6,876 bases of DNA from Flavobacteriales bacterium UBA5692 (lineage in GTDB: Bacteria > Bacteroidota > Bacteroidia > Flavobacteriales_D > Sanyastnellaceae): assembly GCA_002420235.1 (NCBI GenBank), contig DIHQ01000032.1, positions 1 to 6,876 of the forward strand, in the 5' to 3' direction. Every line of letters begins with the position of its first letter. The stretch's first letter is position 1. Of this stretch, positions 6,552-6,876 are shown piece after piece. The translations under genes were made by a program, and so were the position numbers. Below the pieces are notes generated by a model. That model saw nothing but the letters and a program-made list of their open reading frames with translations, searched no databases and was not told the origin of the DNA.

Positions 6552-6876
6552 CTATGGAACGTTTTGTTGAGGTATGGACGAGTTGGTAATAATGCTGTCA
6601 TTCGATATCGGTGGATTCAGTTCAGCTAGCTCTAGTTCATCGATAATGGCGAGTTTCTGGCTTGCCTTAGAGCGGATCTCTTCGATTTCAACATACTCTA
6701 GGATGCTCTCGACTGTGGCACGCGCTTGGAACCAGTCGGAGCGTCCGACGTATGTATCGACAAGTAGTAAGAAAGCTTTATGCTTCCAAGCATCATAGTT
6801 CGCGTAGGCCTCAATGAACTCGAAAAGAGCCTGCTCAGTGGCAGGGTAGTCCCCGCTTTCGTAGGACATACGGCAT
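6552..6876 (-). CDS. TPR-repeat protein, C-terminal fragment (5' end outside window)
   Basis: The last 107 residues of a gene entering from the right edge; the frame stays open for two codons (Cys-Arg) before the internal ATG at 6869, so that ATG is not a demonstrated start. The segment YESGDYPATEQALFEFIEAY followed by AWKHKAFLLLVDTYVGRSDW and FQARATVESILEYV shows the helix-turn-helix spacing and small/aromatic residues (A, Y, F, A) of tetratricopeptide repeats. A charged helix follows (EEIRSKASQKLAIIDELELAEL), then a low-complexity tail rich in N, S, I and P. I recall long Bacteroidota TPR proteins with a similar ending, and they are probably periplasmic or outer-membrane associated, but the N-terminus needed to show a signal peptide is missing. 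It is tightly coupled to the downstream barrel gene (2-bp gap). TPR domains bind proteins, so it may be a scaffold or assembly partner; this is inference. Confidence 0.8.
   Translation of the reverse strand, partial: CRMSYESGDYPATEQALFEFIEAYANYDAWKHKAFLLLVDTYVGRSDWFQARATVESILEYVEIEEIRSKASQKLAIIDELELAELNPPISNDSIITNSSIPQQNVP

Overview
The window looks like a stretch of a Bacteroidota chromosome, probably Flavobacteriales or a near relative. This rests on protein features: a short GyrB (about 661 residues, without the large C-terminal insertion of enterobacterial GyrB), and a TPR protein followed by a plug-less TonB-receptor-like outer-membrane barrel of a type I recall from Bacteroidota. In addition, none of the four visible gene starts has a GGAGG-like Shine-Dalgarno sequence. 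Base composition is moderate (roughly mid-40s % GC by eye, not computed). The family-level placement is inference.

Layout. Bases 1-1827 read rightward: the C-terminal third or so of a MacB/FtsX-type ABC transporter permease, then, 2 bp later, a complete MacA/HlyD-type periplasmic adaptor. Together they form the inner-membrane and periplasmic parts of a tripartite efflux or export pump; the ATPase region and the TolC-like partner are outside the window. From 1831 to the right-hand end everything reads leftward. In transcription order from the right edge this is: the C-terminus of a TPR protein, a 588-residue outer-membrane beta-barrel protein 2 bp downstream, a 150-bp intergenic region, gyrB (DNA gyrase subunit B), and an SDR oxidoreductase of the DHRS7-like type 18 bp after gyrB. 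The adaptor and the SDR gene converge with only 3 bp between their stop codons.

How the genes relate. There are three transcriptional groups by spacing: permease-adaptor; TPR-barrel; and gyrB-SDR. The only substantial non-coding DNA is 4633-4782. It holds the presumed gyrB control region, with a weak Bacteroidota-type -7 element, a repeat cluster that could be an operator, and a perfect match to the relaxed DnaA-box consensus with a degenerate second copy 21 bp away.

Most of the window is ordinary housekeeping and envelope genes. I see no CRISPR array, insertion sequence, RNA gene, phage gene or defence system. The items most worth a second look are the TPR-barrel pair, whose function is undescribed as far as I know, and the organised gyrB upstream region.
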